64,000 bases of DNA from Suicoccus acidiformans (lineage in GTDB: Bacteria > Bacillota > Bacilli > Lactobacillales > Aerococcaceae), in the NCBI RefSeq assembly GCF_003546865.1, contig NZ_CP023434.1, forward strand, positions 1,674,001 to 1,738,000. The letters are read 5' to 3'. Position 1 is the stretch's first letter. The number at the start of each line of letters is the position of its first letter. The position numbers were made by a program, and so were the translations under genes. Below the pieces are notes generated by a model. The model worked only from the letters and a program-made list of their open reading frames with translations, searched no databases and was not told where the DNA came from. Below are positions 63,107-64,000 of the stretch, piece after piece.

Positions 63107-64000
63107 GCAAGATAATTTACAAACAGATCCTTTAAAGAATTCAGCCATCGATGACCTCCTGGCAGATCCTTTCGGTACCCAAAGTCAGCCACAAGCTAAC
63201 AGCATCCATGAATCTTTGCAAGATGCAACTATTCTCTCACAAAAGAATTTCACTAGCGAAAAACTCATCGAACGCTTGCCAGAGCATCGCAAAGAACAAG
63301 CCCACAATTTAGCCAAGCAAATCGATGAGACAAACTCTCAAGCAATTATTGCCTATGGATCGAACGCCCAAAAGAAACTGAGTGAGTTCTCACATAGCAT
63401 GCTGAATGAAATACGCATCAAAGATACGGGCGAAATTGGTGATACCCTGACTGGTTTAATGAAGCACTTAGAAGACAATCGACCAGAAGACCTCCAAGGA
63501 AATCAGAATTTCATCCAACGTATCTTCAACCGAGGTAAGCGCTCCATTACAGAAATTCAATTGCAATATCAGCAACTCGGCGCACAACTCGATAAGGTGA
63601 GTATTCGCTTAGAGCGCGAGAAAGATCAATTACTCAACGATAATCTAATGCTCGAACAGTTCTATGAGAAGAACAAAGACTATTTCGAGGCCCTCAATGT
63701 CTATATCGCAGCAGCGGAAGTTAAGATGGAAGAATTACAAACTGAAACGATTCCAGAAGCTATCGAAACGGCTAAGGCAAGCCAAAGTCAAATGGACGTC
63801 CAGAAAGTTAATGATTTGAATCAATTTCTTGATCGATTAGATAAGCGCACCCATGACTTACGTTTGACGCGACAAATGACCATCCAACAAGCGCCTCAAA
63901 TTCGTATGATTCAGAATACTAATCAAGCCTTGGCTGAGAAAATCCAAGTATCTGTCCATACCGCCATTCCCCTCTGGGAGAATCAAATTATGATTGCCCT
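63099..64000 (+). CDS. TelA-like toxic anion resistance protein, partial (C-terminus beyond window)
   Basis: Only the first 300 residues are present. The chain is helical and coiled-coil-rich, with the TelA features of an acidic variable N-terminus followed by NFIQRIFNRGKRSITEIQLQ and IQQAPQIRMIQNTNQ. TelA proteins were named for tellurite resistance; they also affect tolerance of wall-active antibiotics and bacteriocins in some Gram-positives. AAAGGAGA lies 9 bases before the ATG, which is inside the end of the XpaC-like gene. Confidence 0.88.
   Translation, partial: MYEQDNLQTDPLKNSAIDDLLADPFGTQSQPQANSIHESLQDATILSQKNFTSEKLIERLPEHRKEQAHNLAKQIDETNSQAIIAYGSNAQKKLSEFSHSMLNEIRIKDTGEIGDTLTGLMKHLEDNRPEDLQGNQNFIQRIFNRGKRSITEIQLQYQQLGAQLDKVSIRLEREKDQLLNDNLMLEQFYEKNKDYFEALNVYIAAAEVKMEELQTETIPEAIETAKASQSQMDVQKVNDLNQFLDRLDKRTHDLRLTRQMTIQQAPQIRMIQNTNQALAEKIQVSVHTAIPLWENQIMIA

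Noticed and set aside
1-64000. CRISPR arrays, tRNA or rRNA genes, prophage or conjugation genes
   Set aside because: I found no regularly spaced direct repeats, no tRNA-like cloverleaf or T-loop sequences, no rRNA segments, and no phage structural, integrase or relaxase genes.

Overview
The window is a stretch of chromosome from a low-to-mid GC Gram-positive bacterium of the order Lactobacillales. The evidence is the gene order (hisS-aspS behind a T-box, obg-glyS-glyQ, recO-era-dgkA-ybeY-pgpH-phoH, gpsB-rnpB-rlmL, nudix-macP-like-mtnN), AGGAGG-type ribosome sites, four T-box leaders, a type B RNase P RNA, and proteins such as EzrA, GpsB and a DUF3013-like protein. A family-level placement near Aerococcaceae is only a guess. 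Most genes lie on the minus strand.

Layout. 1-20.5 kb is core housekeeping: a partial SDR gene, rnz, an acyltransferase-SGNH gene, obgE, T-box-controlled glyQS, recO, era, dgkA, ybeY, pgpH, phoH, yqeY, rpsU, a Zur-like Fur regulator divergent from ppsR, nfo, and T-box-controlled hisS-aspS. 20.85-24.73 kb is an acquired island: a frameshifted IS30-type element, a Vga-class ABC-F gene with its own consensus promoter, leader peptide and attenuator, and an internally deleted IS30 remnant of a second type. 25-29.2 kb holds a cell-wall amidase with an abnormal start codon, dtd and relA. 29.3-30.9 kb is a nest of mobile debris containing the intact parent of the IS30 remnant.

30.9-43.8 kb holds deoC/rsmE/prmA, gpsB, rnpB, rlmL, an RNase H-like gene, a TPR gene, a lipid kinase, trhO and a class A PBP with a very long cytoplasmic tail. 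43.9-50.4 kb holds a sirtuin and an argBDFC cluster with an M20 amidohydrolase under an arginine T-box. 50.5-56.7 kb holds tpx (apparently without the usual resolving cysteine), thiI with its cysteine desulfurase, a cation/proton antiporter behind a fluoride riboswitch, and ezrA. 56.9-64 kb holds rpsD with a structured leader, an amino-acid ABC transporter under a T-box, mtnN/macP-like/nudix, and an XpaC-TelA pair cut by the window end.

The most notable items are the fluoride riboswitch-antiporter unit, the Vga-class gene with an intact ribosome-sensing leader between two broken IS30 elements of different types, the GACAC specifiers in two T-boxes (readable as Asp or His), the amidase lacking any normal start codon at its ribosome site, and two small palindromes with IS3-like ends, one of them inside a terminator. 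All function calls come from reading the sequence; no database search was run.
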